From Microthrixaceae bacterium (GTDB lineage Bacteria; Actinomycetota; Acidimicrobiia; Acidimicrobiales; Iamiaceae): 64,000 nt of DNA. A program made the translations under genes and the position numbers. The stretch lies in assembly GCA_016702505.1 (NCBI GenBank), contig JADJDU010000003.1, positions 579,762-643,761 on the forward strand, in the 5' to 3' direction. This document shows positions 17,276 through 25,829 of the stretch, in pieces (the stretch's first letter is position 1; each line of letters starts with the position of its first letter). The notes below the pieces were generated by a model, which searched no databases, had not been told where the DNA came from, and saw only the letters and a list, made by a program, of their open reading frames with translations.

Positions 17276-19555
17276 TCAGGGCTGGGACGGCTCTACCCAG
17301 TCTGCGATCGAGGGGAGCTCGGCTCGGGCCAACCAGTGCCGCACGGCGTGGGTGGCCCGTACGTCGTCTTCGTTGTAGTTGAGCAACCGTTGGCGGTTGC
17401 TGGCTCGAACCGCGGGATCGGGGTGGGTGACGGCGTTGCGGTGCCAAGACATCGACTGGAGCCCGCCAGCGTCGGGATCTCTCCATGAGAACCCGGCCAA
17501 GGGGGCGATCCGCTTCAGACCCAGGCCGTGACCCACCACCAAGGACGCCCGAACCAGTTGGTAGAGGTCGACCCAGTCCGGTGAGGAGACGAGGGCCTCG
17601 ACCGAATCGATGATGGTGGGGTCTGGACCGGCTGGGGCTTCGGTGAGGATCTGAACCATCTTCTGGTGCTCGGCCGAGGTGTAGCAGTAGGCCGCGAAGG
17701 TGAGGCCGGCGGCACTGCATCGTTCACGGAGGTCGGTCAGCCAATCCCAGAACCGTTGGAACACCGCGAGTTGGACCGAGGGATCTACCGCTGACCACGA
17801 GTAGAAGGGTCGGTAGCCCCGGTCGACCCCCACCGCAGACAGGGTGTCGGCCGCGCCGGAGACAAGTGTCCCCCACAGGTATACGCCGTCCTCGACGTTC
17901 TCCATGTCTACGTCGACTTCCACGTCGGCCAGGCGAACCGAAGGACGACGGAGCCCGCGGGCCAAGAAGGGGGTGCCGCTGACCGTGGCGCGGGCCTCGT
18001 CGATGACGGTGGGTAGATGTCCGCATTGCGAACCGCTGTAGGACGCGGTCAAGGTGTCGACCCGGGACAGGTCGGCCACGGTGATGATGCCGAGCGAACG
18101 AAGCCGGGCCAGGAGTACCTCACCGCCGAAGATCGGTGAGGGATGGTCTGGTGAGCCGCCGTTCGGCATCGAGCCCGAGGCGGGATCCGAGGTTGGGACG
18201 GGAGCTGGGGCGGCTAGCCCGGTCGCCTCGTCGGGATCCAGTGGAGGGGCGAGGTCTTCGCCGTCGGCTCGCAGGGGACTGGGATCTTCGGCGGGTCCGT
18301 AGCCTCCGAGAGGCAAGGCCAGCTGGATCCCTCGGGTCGAGGGCGAGGCGGACGTGGGGTCTGGGCTGTCTGGGTCGAGCGGTGCGTTGTCGGAGCCATC
18401 GCCAGCTCCGGCGGTGGTGGATGAGGTGCCTCGTGCCTCGTCGTCTGGGGTCGGCTTCAACAGCGGCTGGAGGTTCGCGGACGGTGGAAGCTGGCGCGCA
18501 GCCTCGATGAGAGCCGAGACATCGGTGATCTCGCTCCGAGGACCATCGCCGAAGATCAACCACGCGGTGGGCCAGTGCAGGCGAGCGACCTGACGGCGCG
18601 ACTCGATCCCCCGGTCTCGGTGAGCCAGCACATGGTCGTAGGTGGAGCGGGGGATCAGCGACAGGTGGTCCTCGGCTTCGAGCTCGTCTCTGCATACCCG
18701 TTCCCAGGGGCAGGTGGCGCATTGCCCGATGCGGATGGGCACGACCCCGCGGGGTACCTCGGGGTCGCGATCACGGGCCAGTCGGTTGGCGATCACCTCC
18801 AGGCGAAAGCCGAAGGCATGGTCGTAGTGGGCCAAGGTGGTGACGGGCGTGGGCGACCACCGTGTGGACCACCGTGAATCTTCGAGGTCGACCCACCACA
18901 GGGTGCCGTCGGCGTCGACCAGGCCACCCTGGGCTCGTTGGCCGGGGGCGGTGGCCCCGGCCGCCACCAGGAGGCGCCAGCCGTGGGCGAGGGCCAATCC
19001 GTTCTCGTTGTGGCGGTTGGTGCGTGGGGCCACACCCGTCATCGGGGAGGCCTGGTCGGGGAAGGGTTGAGACAACGGCGAGCGGTACATGACCCCAGAG
19101 GTCGTCGGTCGGGTGAAGGCGTGGCGACGGATCTCCACGGGCACCCATCCGACCGGCTCTGACATGGCGGGGCGGACCAGCAGCATCGATCGACCCCGGC
19201 GCCGCCCGTCGGGGTCGTCTGGGAGTTGGGCACCAACGATGACCTGGGCACTGCCTTGGAGTGCGGCTCGTGTTTGTTCCTCACGCGTGACCCGGTCGGG
19301 TGCGTCGATCACCACGGTCTCCAGGCCACCAACTCGGGTCTGATCGGTCACTGCGGCCCAAGTGGTGAGCACGTGGGCCTGGGTCAACTCGGCACGGGTC
19401 AGCTCGGAAGGGTCGGGCTCGGCTCTTAGTGCGGCCAGTGCCGGGGCGTGGTCGAGGTCGGCCCGGACCGGGCAGCGGGTGGCCACCTGGGCCCCCTGGA
19501 GCGGCACATCGAGGACCGTCACCCCAGGGTGGGGGGTGGGGGTGCCGTAGTGCAT
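17276..19555 (-). CDS. TM0106-family RecB-like nuclease with RNase H-like domain
   Basis: 759 residues from ATG 19555. The N-terminal half has an early Cys (TRCPVRADLDH, about 28) and a later cluster CATCPWERVC (about 285), the Cys arrangement of Cas4/AddB-type iron-sulfur nucleases. An acidic Pro/Ser-rich linker (about 370-460) is followed by a C-terminal RNase H-like (YprB/RNase_H_2) domain beginning VDVDMEN...YLWG and ending NYNEDDVRATHAVRHWL, which supplies the acidic residues. The family is TM0106/COG2251, putative nucleases of unknown pathway. Convergent with the MMPL gene, only 10 bases apart. Confidence 0.85.
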   Translation of the reverse strand: MHYGTPTPHPGVTVLDVPLQGAQVATRCPVRADLDHAPALAALRAEPDPSELTRAELTQAHVLTTWAAVTDQTRVGGLETVVIDAPDRVTREEQTRAALQGSAQVIVGAQLPDDPDGRRRGRSMLLVRPAMSEPVGWVPVEIRRHAFTRPTTSGVMYRSPLSQPFPDQASPMTGVAPRTNRHNENGLALAHGWRLLVAAGATAPGQRAQGGLVDADGTLWWVDLEDSRWSTRWSPTPVTTLAHYDHAFGFRLEVIANRLARDRDPEVPRGVVPIRIGQCATCPWERVCRDELEAEDHLSLIPRSTYDHVLAHRDRGIESRRQVARLHWPTAWLIFGDGPRSEITDVSALIEAARQLPPSANLQPLLKPTPDDEARGTSSTTAGAGDGSDNAPLDPDSPDPTSASPSTRGIQLALPLGGYGPAEDPSPLRADGEDLAPPLDPDEATGLAAPAPVPTSDPASGSMPNGGSPDHPSPIFGGEVLLARLRSLGIITVADLSRVDTLTASYSGSQCGHLPTVIDEARATVSGTPFLARGLRRPSVRLADVEVDVDMENVEDGVYLWGTLVSGAADTLSAVGVDRGYRPFYSWSAVDPSVQLAVFQRFWDWLTDLRERCSAAGLTFAAYCYTSAEHQKMVQILTEAPAGPDPTIIDSVEALVSSPDWVDLYQLVRASLVVGHGLGLKRIAPLAGFSWRDPDAGGLQSMSWHRNAVTHPDPAVRASNRQRLLNYNEDDVRATHAVRHWLARAELPSIADWVEPSQP

Positions 19556-19881
19556 GACCCGAAGGTACCGCCGTGCGGTGACAGGCTGTTGTCCCGTGCC
19601 TCCAAAATGGGTCCTATCGGATAGGTCCAGTCGTCGTCGCGACCAGGTGATCAGACCGAGGCTCCGCCTCGGTTTAGCCATGCCGTGCTTATGGGTCGGC
19701 TCGCCGATCTGCTCGACTCCTACGCTCGAAACGTGGAACTGATGATCAGAGTCGATGGGCGAGCCGTGGCGAATTTCAACAACATCCCCTGTGGGTGGCA
19801 ACGGACCGGCGGCGCCTTGCCCCGATTGGCCGGCCCGTGCCCGGGAACGCCCAGTGCGTTGTTCGATCTGGCTGGGAACCC
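19556..19881. other. Divergent intergenic region carrying repeat copy 2
   Basis: 326 bases between the divergent nuclease and F420-oxidoreductase genes. The middle is repeat copy 2. The rest contains no credible gene; short frames there lack ribosome-binding sites. No consensus promoter hexamers could be fixed with confidence. Confidence 0.5.
19616..19710 (+). repeat. Structured intergenic repeat, copy 2
   Basis: Near-identical to the reverse complement of copy 1 and to copy 4. Its central hairpin is perfect: ACCGAGGC, loop TCC, GCCTCGGT. The flanking boxes GTCCAGTCGTCGTCGCGACC and CCATGCCGTG are conserved. Confidence 0.85.
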
Positions 19882-20832
19882 ATGAGCAGGCCCATCCGCT
19901 TCGGAGTGGCGGCTCACGCCGTGGACGGTGCCGACACGTGGCGTGCGCTGGCCCGGCGGGTAGAGAGCCAGGGCTACGCCACCCTCCTGTTGCCCGATCA
20001 CACCAACCCGCAGCTGTCGCCGATCCCGGCGTTGGTGGCGGCGGCCGCGGTGACCACCACCTTGCGGGTGGGGACCCAGGTGCTGTGCAACGACCTTCGC
20101 AACCCAACGATGACAGCCAAGGAGGTGGCCACCCTCGACGTCCTCACCGGGGGGCGGGCCGACTGGGGTATGGGGGCGGGATGGTTGCCGTCGGATTACG
20201 AGGCCACCGGCATCGCCTTCGATCCGCCTGGGGTCAGGGTCCGGCGTCTTCAGGAGTCGGTGATGTTGATCAAGGCTCTGTTCTCCGGCGACGAAGTGTC
20301 ACATCGAGGCGAGTTCTACCGGGTGGATGGTCTGCGCGCGACCCCGGCCCCGGTGCAGGCCCCGCACCCGCCGCTCCTCATCGGCGCTGCCCAGCGACGC
20401 TTGTTGACGTGGGCCGGCAAGGTGGCCGACATCGTGTCGGTGGCACCGTCGTGGGAGTCCCGGCGTATCGGTGACATCCCGGCGTCGGTGTCGATCGTCG
20501 AGGGCATGGATCGTCAGATCGGCTGGGTTCGGGCCGGGGCTGAGTCGGTGGGGCGTCGCTTCGAAGACATCGAGTTGAGCGTGACGGCCATGCCGGTGAC
20601 CGTGACCCCAGGTGCGGCCACCATGGAGGACTTCGGTCGAGCCGGCGCCCCGCACGGGATCTCACCGCAGGATTCGGTGGATGCTCCCTACCTGCTGGTG
20701 GGGTCGGTGGATCAGATCGCCGAGACTGTGCGCCAGCGTCACCAACGTTGGGGTGTGTCCAACTGGGTGGTACCGGTCGAGGTGGCCGACGCGTTCGCCC
20801 CGGTGGTGGAGCGGGTCCTGAGTGGAACCTAG
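19882..20832 (+). CDS. LLM-class F420-dependent oxidoreductase
   Basis: 316 residues from ATG 19882. The TIM-barrel luciferase-like pattern is clear: IRFGVAAHAV, ESQGYATLLLPDHTN, TTLRVGTQVLCNDLRNP, then DVLTGGRADWGMGAGW and HPPLLIGAAQRRLL. The arrangement resembles the TIGR03621 group of F420-dependent enzymes common in mycobacteria and Acidimicrobiia. It would transfer a hydride between F420H2 and an unknown organic substrate. Lies alone between two repeat copies. Confidence 0.9.
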   Translation: MSRPIRFGVAAHAVDGADTWRALARRVESQGYATLLLPDHTNPQLSPIPALVAAAAVTTTLRVGTQVLCNDLRNPTMTAKEVATLDVLTGGRADWGMGAGWLPSDYEATGIAFDPPGVRVRRLQESVMLIKALFSGDEVSHRGEFYRVDGLRATPAPVQAPHPPLLIGAAQRRLLTWAGKVADIVSVAPSWESRRIGDIPASVSIVEGMDRQIGWVRAGAESVGRRFEDIELSVTAMPVTVTPGAATMEDFGRAGAPHGISPQDSVDAPYLLVGSVDQIAETVRQRHQRWGVSNWVVPVEVADAFAPVVERVLSGT

Positions 20833-20837
20833 GAACC

Positions 20838-20892
20838 GGAGCGGAATGGTCCGGTCGTCGTCGCTTCCGGGCTGATCAGACCGAGGCCCTGT
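20838..20892 (+). repeat. Structured intergenic repeat, copy 3 (partial, diverged)
   Basis: The left half of the repeat (GGTCCGGTCGTCGTCGC...CTGATCAGACCGAGGC) is recognisable at roughly three quarters identity; the right half is lost. The TGA stop of the DNA methyltransferase gene lies in the TGATCAGACC part, so the repeat supplies the last codons of that gene. Confidence 0.55.
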
Positions 20893-22408
20893 CGGTGGGT
20901 TCGGTGGTACCGGCCAACGCGGCGAGGACGTCGGTCGCATCGGGTGCGGTCATGTCCACCACCGCCGAAACCGGGCCATCTACTCCCGAGGATTGCTTGA
21001 GAGCCTTGGCTCCCGGGGTGGAACCGGCCGGTAGGTCGGTGGTGAGGAGCACGACCGACAGCTCGGTTGCCGAGTGGAGCACCGCGGCTTGGCCCAAGGA
21101 TCGCCACAGCACGTCGGAGCGCCGCAGCCCGTTGCGCGAGGTGGTCAGTCCCCCCGAAACCAGAAAGGCCCACTGGTTGTCGTGGACATCTGACGCGACC
21201 AGGTCGACTTCCACCCCGGTCCCGCGGGGCCTGGCCTTGGCGGTCACCTGGGTGAACCCGGCCTGTTCGACCATGATCCGGGCGATATCTCGAACCTGGA
21301 GACCGGCTCTTATGGCGGTTGCGACGTCGACTGGGCTTCCGTTCGTGTCGGCCTGGAGGCCGGCGAGTTCCCCGAGTGGATCGACCTCGACCAGCCGTGA
21401 GCCGTCGCGGCGGATCGGTGCCTCGATTCGACTGCCGGACGCGGCTGAGGTCGGGGTGGAGGGGTCGCCCTCGCGAGCCAGTCGGGAGTTGGCCAGGTCG
21501 ATGTAGGAAGCGTCGGTGTCGAAACCGATGTAGTGGCGCCCGGATCGCACCGCTGCCAGCGCGCTGCTGCCCGACCCCATGAACGGATCGAGCACCACGT
21601 CTCCGCCGTAGGTGTAGAGGTCGATCAGCCGCTGGGGAAGTTCCACCGGGAAGGGGGCCGGGTGACCGACTCGGGTGGCGCTCTCGGTGGGTAGCTCCCA
21701 CAGGTCGGTGGTAGCCTCCATGAACTCATCTCTCGAGATGGTGATGGTCGACGGCAAGCCGGCTTGTTGGCGGCGACGGGGATCTTGGGCACGGTCGAAC
21801 CGCCCCTTGCTGGCGATGACGATGCGTTCGGTGACGTCGCGCAGCACCGGGTTGGACGGTCTCTGGAAGGTCCCCCAGGCACACGAGCCGCCGGCGGCGC
21901 GGCCCTTCCACCAGATCACCTCGCCCCTCAGGAGCAGGCCGAGGTCTTGGAGGATGGCGGTGACATCTCCCGAGAGTGAACGGTAGGGGCGACGACCAAG
22001 GTTGGCCACGTTCACCGCTATGCGACCACCCGGTTCCAGCACCCGGCGGCACTCGGCGAAGACGTCGTAGAGGAGCTCCAGGTATTCGAAGTAGGTGGCA
22101 GGGACCCCGTTGTGGCCGAGGCTCTGCTCGTACTGTTTGCCGGCGAAATAGGGCGGTGATGTGACCACCAGGGCCACCGAGTTGTCGGGGACCATGGTCA
22201 TGGATCGGGCGTCGTGGTGGTGAATCACGTCGATCTGGCCCGGCGGGTTGACGGTGTCGTCGTCTGAGATCTCGGGGCTGATGAAGCGGTCGTAGAAGGC
22301 CCGGGCGTCGTGGCTCTCTCGTCGGCCGGACCCGAACTCGGCGGTTGCCGTGGGCCGACGGGTTCTGGGCCCAGTTCCGTTCGAGGTCTGTGGTCGGGCC
22401 GGAGTCAC
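20876..22408 (-). CDS. Beta-class DNA methyltransferase fused to a degenerate PD-(D/E)XK-like domain
   Basis: 510 residues from GTG 22408, overlapping the stop of the upstream CopG-type gene by 4 nt, which decides the start. Motif IV (TSPPYF, about 83) precedes motif I (DPFMGSGSS, about 278), the beta-class order typical of N4-cytosine and N6-adenine methyltransferases; TSPPY favours N4-cytosine. A separate C-terminal domain (about 365-500) runs QVRDIARIMVEQAGF, GVEVDLVASD, WAFLVSGG and GLRRSDVLW. It resembles the protein at 39452-40069, where the corresponding strand is WFEYKGS; here the E-x-K is replaced, so nuclease activity is not expected. The target sequence is unknown. Confidence 0.85.
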   Translation of the reverse strand: MTPARPQTSNGTGPRTRRPTATAEFGSGRRESHDARAFYDRFISPEISDDDTVNPPGQIDVIHHHDARSMTMVPDNSVALVVTSPPYFAGKQYEQSLGHNGVPATYFEYLELLYDVFAECRRVLEPGGRIAVNVANLGRRPYRSLSGDVTAILQDLGLLLRGEVIWWKGRAAGGSCAWGTFQRPSNPVLRDVTERIVIASKGRFDRAQDPRRRQQAGLPSTITISRDEFMEATTDLWELPTESATRVGHPAPFPVELPQRLIDLYTYGGDVVLDPFMGSGSSALAAVRSGRHYIGFDTDASYIDLANSRLAREGDPSTPTSAASGSRIEAPIRRDGSRLVEVDPLGELAGLQADTNGSPVDVATAIRAGLQVRDIARIMVEQAGFTQVTAKARPRGTGVEVDLVASDVHDNQWAFLVSGGLTTSRNGLRRSDVLWRSLGQAAVLHSATELSVVLLTTDLPAGSTPGAKALKQSSGVDGPVSAVVDMTAPDATDVLAALAGTTEPTDRASV

Positions 22409-22608
22409 CGCTGAACCTCGGGTTGGGTCCTTGTGGTCTCTGCTAGCGCTGGGAGCCGGTCGAGGTATTCCTCTAGGGCGCGGGTGATCAGGAGGTTGGC
22501 CGAAACCGTCCGCTCCCGAGCTTCCTGGTGCAGGCGCTGGTGTAGCGACTCGGGAAGTCGTACTGCGGTTGGAATTCGCGGTTCGGAATAGGAGCGCGGG
22601 CGGGCCAT
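22405..22608 (-). CDS. Ribbon-helix-helix (CopG-like) regulator
   Basis: 67 residues. RIPTAVRLPESLHQRLHQEA followed by ERTVSANLLITRALEEYLDRL is the beta-strand plus two-helix pattern of CopG/Arc-type DNA-binding proteins. Its stop overlaps the methyltransferase GTG by 4 nt, so the two are translated together and it probably controls the pair. A 13-bp perfect inverted repeat at 22644-22673 lies 36 bases before its start and is a candidate operator. It resembles antitoxins, but no toxin is encoded next to it. Confidence 0.8.
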   Translation of the reverse strand: MARPRSYSEPRIPTAVRLPESLHQRLHQEARERTVSANLLITRALEEYLDRLPALAETTRTQPEVQR

Positions 22609-22643
22609 CTGAGGACCATAACGGGGGGCAGTGACGATTCATG

Positions 22644-22673
22644 GGTTTTCGCGCGTTAGTACGCGCGAAAACC
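22644..22673. promoter_or_regulatory. Perfect 13-bp inverted repeat upstream of the CopG-methyltransferase operon
   Basis: GGTTTTCGCGCGT, loop TAGT, ACGCGCGAAAACC. It is centred ~50 bases upstream of the CopG start and has unusually AT-rich ends for this genome. Candidate binding site for the dimeric ribbon-helix-helix repressor; as RNA it would also be a very stable hairpin. Confidence 0.55.
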
Positions 22674-22714
22674 GTTGGGATCGGGTCCCCGAGCCGAGTG
22701 ATCGCTCAGGACCC

Positions 22715-22806
22715 GAGCGGATCGGTCCAGTCGTCGCCGCGACCAGGTAGATCAGACCGAGGTTTCGCCTCGGTTCAACCATGCCGTGTTCATGGGGCGG
22801 CTCACC
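22715..22806 (+). repeat. Structured intergenic repeat, copy 4
   Basis: Direct copy of the ~95-bp repeat: GGTCCAGTCGTCGCCGCGAC box, central hairpin ACCGAGGT/GCCTCGGT, then a second stem CCATG-CCGTGTT-CATGG. Lies in the divergent gap before the secreted lipase. Confidence 0.85.
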
Positions 22807-23053
22807 CACCCGCTCGCCTCCATGGATTCAGCCGAATCATTGCTCAGGTTCCTACCTAGCGAACCGCGACCAACACACAGGGTGGCGGAGCGGCCCGTTA
22901 TCGGCGGTCTGGCTGAGATACTGAAGTTCTTTTCCTTGACAATGATCCTGTGACCACGCACGGTGGCCCAAAGGCTCCGTGCTCGGGGCCTGTGCTGAGT
23001 GATGGGGACAAGTGCCTGGGCAGCAAGTCCAGGTTCCAATGAAAAGGGGATAT

Positions 23054-23815
23054 ATGTCACCACGTCGTCTGTTCGCCGCCCTGGCTGTGCTGGCCGCTTC
23101 GCTGGTGCTAGCTACGCCAGCTACGCCAGCTCACGCTGCCGCCAAGGACCCGGTGGTGGTGGTACCGGGGTTCACCACCGGTCCTATCGCCGCGGTTGGG
23201 TATGTGCCGCTCGTCGAACGCCTGAGAAACGCGGGCTATGACGTGACCCTGCTCGTCTACCCCGACTACGGCCTGGGTGACATCAACGCCAATGCCCAAC
23301 GGTTGGCCAACACCGTGGCCTCTGTCCGGGCCCGTACCGGAGCGGCCAAGGTCGACCTGGTCGCCCACTCCATGGGTGGCCTGGTCAGCCGGGCCTACGT
23401 GAAGAACCTGGGTGGTTCCTCCAACGTCGACTCGCTGATCATGATGGGCACCCCCAACTACGGCACCGACTTGGCCGTGGTGGCCAAGTTCCTCACCTTC
23501 GGAAGCTGCATTGGGATCACCGCCTGCAACCAGATGGCCCGTGGGTCGTCGTTCCTGAGCGCTCTCAATGCAGGTGACGACACCATCGGCAACGTGCGCT
23601 ACACCTCCATCGCCACCAAGGTCGACGAGATCGTCTTCCCCTACTCGACGGCCTACCTGGCCAACGACGGCAACATCCGCAACGTGGCGGTGCAGGACCA
23701 GTGCTGGGCCCGCCTGCCGATGCACCTGGGTCTGATCCTGGATGGAACGGTGTTCGACGGAGTGAACGATGCCCTCAAGGGCAACTCCGTCTCCATGAAC
23801 TGCTGGGCCTTGTAG
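23054..23815 (+). CDS. Secreted triacylglycerol lipase/esterase (alpha/beta hydrolase)
   Basis: 253 residues from ATG 23054, which has AAAAGGGGA at ideal spacing; the in-frame ATG at 23039 does not. The first ~28 residues are a Sec signal peptide (SPRRLFAALAVLAASLVLAT, cleavage near AHA-AA). The mature part shows VVVVPGFTTG (oxyanion region), the nucleophile elbow AHSMGG (Ser about 113), and an Asp/His-bearing C-terminus. Cys residues (SCIGITAC, QCWA, NCWA) could form disulfides. This is the Lipase_2/EstA-like group, which hydrolyses ester lipids outside the cell. A strong terminator follows. Confidence 0.9.
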   Translation: MSPRRLFAALAVLAASLVLATPATPAHAAAKDPVVVVPGFTTGPIAAVGYVPLVERLRNAGYDVTLLVYPDYGLGDINANAQRLANTVASVRARTGAAKVDLVAHSMGGLVSRAYVKNLGGSSNVDSLIMMGTPNYGTDLAVVAKFLTFGSCIGITACNQMARGSSFLSALNAGDDTIGNVRYTSIATKVDEIVFPYSTAYLANDGNIRNVAVQDQCWARLPMHLGLILDGTVFDGVNDALKGNSVSMNCWAL

Positions 23816-23873
23816 GTCCGGCGGTGGCAGCCGGCTTCGGCCGGTTCCCCCCTGCTGCTGAGCAGGTGACACA

Positions 23874-23904
23874 CGAAGGCCCGGTCCCTAGGACCGGGCC
23901 TTCG
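23874..23904. terminator. Bidirectional terminator hairpin
   Basis: Perfect 14-bp inverted repeat with loop CTA (CGAAGGCCCGGTCC and its complement), between the convergent lipase and flavoprotein genes. One of the most stable hairpins in the window. Confidence 0.85.
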
Positions 23905-23947
23905 TAGTTCGTGCAAGCACTGGGCCGCAGCGGCGACAGTCCGGCTG

Positions 23948-25693
23948 CTACCAGTACTCCTCGTAGTGGATGTTGCCGCGCTGGTTGCGATGATCGAGGG
24001 TGAAGCCTCGGTCCACCAGGAGCTGGACCACACCGGTGGTCTCGGGGAAGGTGACCTGGCCGTCGGCCTCGGTCGGCAGGCCGATCATGGCCGGGTTGCC
24101 GCACAAGAACACATGGGTGGTGGCCGGGTCGAGGGCCACGCCGTGCTCGGTGACGAAGAGGTCTTCGGTGATCAGGTCCTGGATGTAGCGCTTGGGTACG
24201 TCGGCTTCCCTGGTGGGGAGCGGAACGTAGCGGTAATTGGGGTAGCGGTTCTCGAGCTCGCGGTGCTTGTCGAGGTATCCGAGGTCGGCCCATTGGCGCA
24301 CCGTCACCGCCGAGACGATCGGGCCGTGGTGGCCCTTGCGGAGCAGCTCGGTGACCATGGCGTTGTGGGGGGCTTCTCCAGTTCCGGTGGAAAGGAGGAT
24401 CACGGTTCCGGCCGGGTCGGTAACCGGAGCCAGGGTGTATCGGCCTGCAACCTTCGGGCCCAGGTAGATGCGGTCGCCGGGCTTCTTGAGGGCGAGCCTG
24501 GGGGTGAGGCCGGGCACGTTGTCGGGCGTGGGTGGCACCAAGACGATGTAGAACTCGAGCTCGTCGGCCCGGCTGTCGTCAGCCAGGTATCGGTGGTCGT
24601 CGAAGATGCGGCACGAGATCGAATACGACCGCCGGATCAGCTTGTCGAAGCGGGCATCCAGATCGGGGTCGACGGCGTCGTCCACCCGCTCTTCCCAATA
24701 GCCGAGGCCGAGCGATGCGTACTGCCCGGGGAGGTGGCTCACGGACCCGTGATCGGGCTTCACCCGCAACACCCACAGGTCTGAATGGGTGGGCTCGAAG
24801 TGGGTGATGGTGGCGTTGTAGTGCTCGGTGCGCAGTTCTTCGATCACCTCGGGGAACCCGCGGCGGCGTTCGGGTCGGACCAGCTCGGGCACGCTCACCT
24901 CGGGGAACGCGCCAGAGACGATCTCCCGGCCCACGCGCCAGCCGGGGGCGGTGGGCACGCCCTCTGGGGTTTCTTCCGGCTCGCCCAGGAACCAGACCCG
25001 GCCAGTGGCGAGAGCGGCGTCGCTAAGGCCGACCTCGGCGGTGGTGTGGGGCCGGCGTCCCGACGCGAAGACCACGTAGTCGAACTGGAGGTCTGGGGTG
25101 CGACGGTCATCGAAATCGGCCATGGGGTAGCCGTCCACCGACCGGATTGCGGTGGGCATAGACCGGTAGAGGAGGGTGGCCTGGCGCTCCAGTTCCAGGC
25201 GGTTCAGCAGGCTCTCGGCCACCGGTGACAGGCGTGACGGGTCCATGCCGCCGGCGGCCACGACCACGCCGCTGCCCTTGTCGACCAGGGTCACGGCCAA
25301 CTCCACGGCATGGTCGGTGTGGCCGACCACCAACACGTCGGCGTCAGAGGGGTGATCGGGGAGGTGGTCGACGAGCACGCGCTCGCTGTCGACCACCGGC
25401 ACCGGGGGCACCCAGTCCACCCGTGCCGTGCGTTCGGCGACCAGCACGGCCCGGGTGCGGTAGGTGCGCCGGGCGGTGGTGACCACCAAGACGTCGCCAT
25501 CGGCGTCGATGGCCGAGACCTGCTCGCCGTAGCCCACGTCGAGGCGGTGAGGTCCCACCACATCGGGAAGGGCCAGGGCGGTCCCGGGTTCCAAGATGGT
25601 GACCCGCTGGACGCCGCACTCGCGAGCGAACACGGCGGCCGACAGTCCTCCGGCGTTGCCGCCCACGACCACCAGGTCGTGTTCGGCGCTCAC
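23948..25693 (-). CDS. Fused FAD/NAD(P) oxidoreductase and ferredoxin-NADP reductase-like protein
   Basis: 581 residues from GTG 25693 (CGAGG upstream). The N-terminal ~310 residues are a pyridine-nucleotide-disulfide/thioredoxin-reductase-like flavoprotein (VVVGGNAGGLSAAVFA, ADVLVVGHTDHAVELAV, FDYVVFASGRRP) without a redox CxxC. The C-terminal ~270 residues are an FNR-type module: RSYSIS (FAD), STGTGEAPHNAM (NADP ribose) and FLCGNPAMIG. The enzyme could pass electrons from NAD(P)H to ferredoxin or flavodoxin, with the N-terminal half as a second flavin or regulatory unit. The fusion is seldom described. Convergent with the lipase, divergent from the esterase. Confidence 0.8.
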   Translation of the reverse strand: MSAEHDLVVVGGNAGGLSAAVFARECGVQRVTILEPGTALALPDVVGPHRLDVGYGEQVSAIDADGDVLVVTTARRTYRTRAVLVAERTARVDWVPPVPVVDSERVLVDHLPDHPSDADVLVVGHTDHAVELAVTLVDKGSGVVVAAGGMDPSRLSPVAESLLNRLELERQATLLYRSMPTAIRSVDGYPMADFDDRRTPDLQFDYVVFASGRRPHTTAEVGLSDAALATGRVWFLGEPEETPEGVPTAPGWRVGREIVSGAFPEVSVPELVRPERRRGFPEVIEELRTEHYNATITHFEPTHSDLWVLRVKPDHGSVSHLPGQYASLGLGYWEERVDDAVDPDLDARFDKLIRRSYSISCRIFDDHRYLADDSRADELEFYIVLVPPTPDNVPGLTPRLALKKPGDRIYLGPKVAGRYTLAPVTDPAGTVILLSTGTGEAPHNAMVTELLRKGHHGPIVSAVTVRQWADLGYLDKHRELENRYPNYRYVPLPTREADVPKRYIQDLITEDLFVTEHGVALDPATTHVFLCGNPAMIGLPTEADGQVTFPETTGVVQLLVDRGFTLDHRNQRGNIHYEEYW

Positions 25694-25829
25694 AACGGGC
25701 CTCGGGGGTCGCAGGGAAGGGTGAGGAGAGCGTGCATGGGGCGAGAACCTACCGGGGAGGGACCGGTCTGGACCTGTTCGAAATTCTGACGCCGTTTCAC
25801 GAACGTCACTGTTCACAGATTGCTACGGT

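Larger units (their letters stand above)
22609..23053. other. Divergent intergenic region: operator hairpin, repeat copy 4, lipase promoter region
   Basis: 445 bases with no credible gene. In order: the 13-bp palindrome, a weaker 8-bp stem (TCGGGTCC at 22681 with GGACCCGA), repeat copy 4, and a TTGACA hexamer at 22936-22941 that could be the -35 box for the lipase; no convincing -10 box follows at 17 bases. Confidence 0.45.

Noticed and set aside
22405..22608. Toxin-antitoxin antitoxin role for the CopG-like protein
   Set aside because: The coupled partner is a DNA methyltransferase, not a small toxin; a repressor role fits better.
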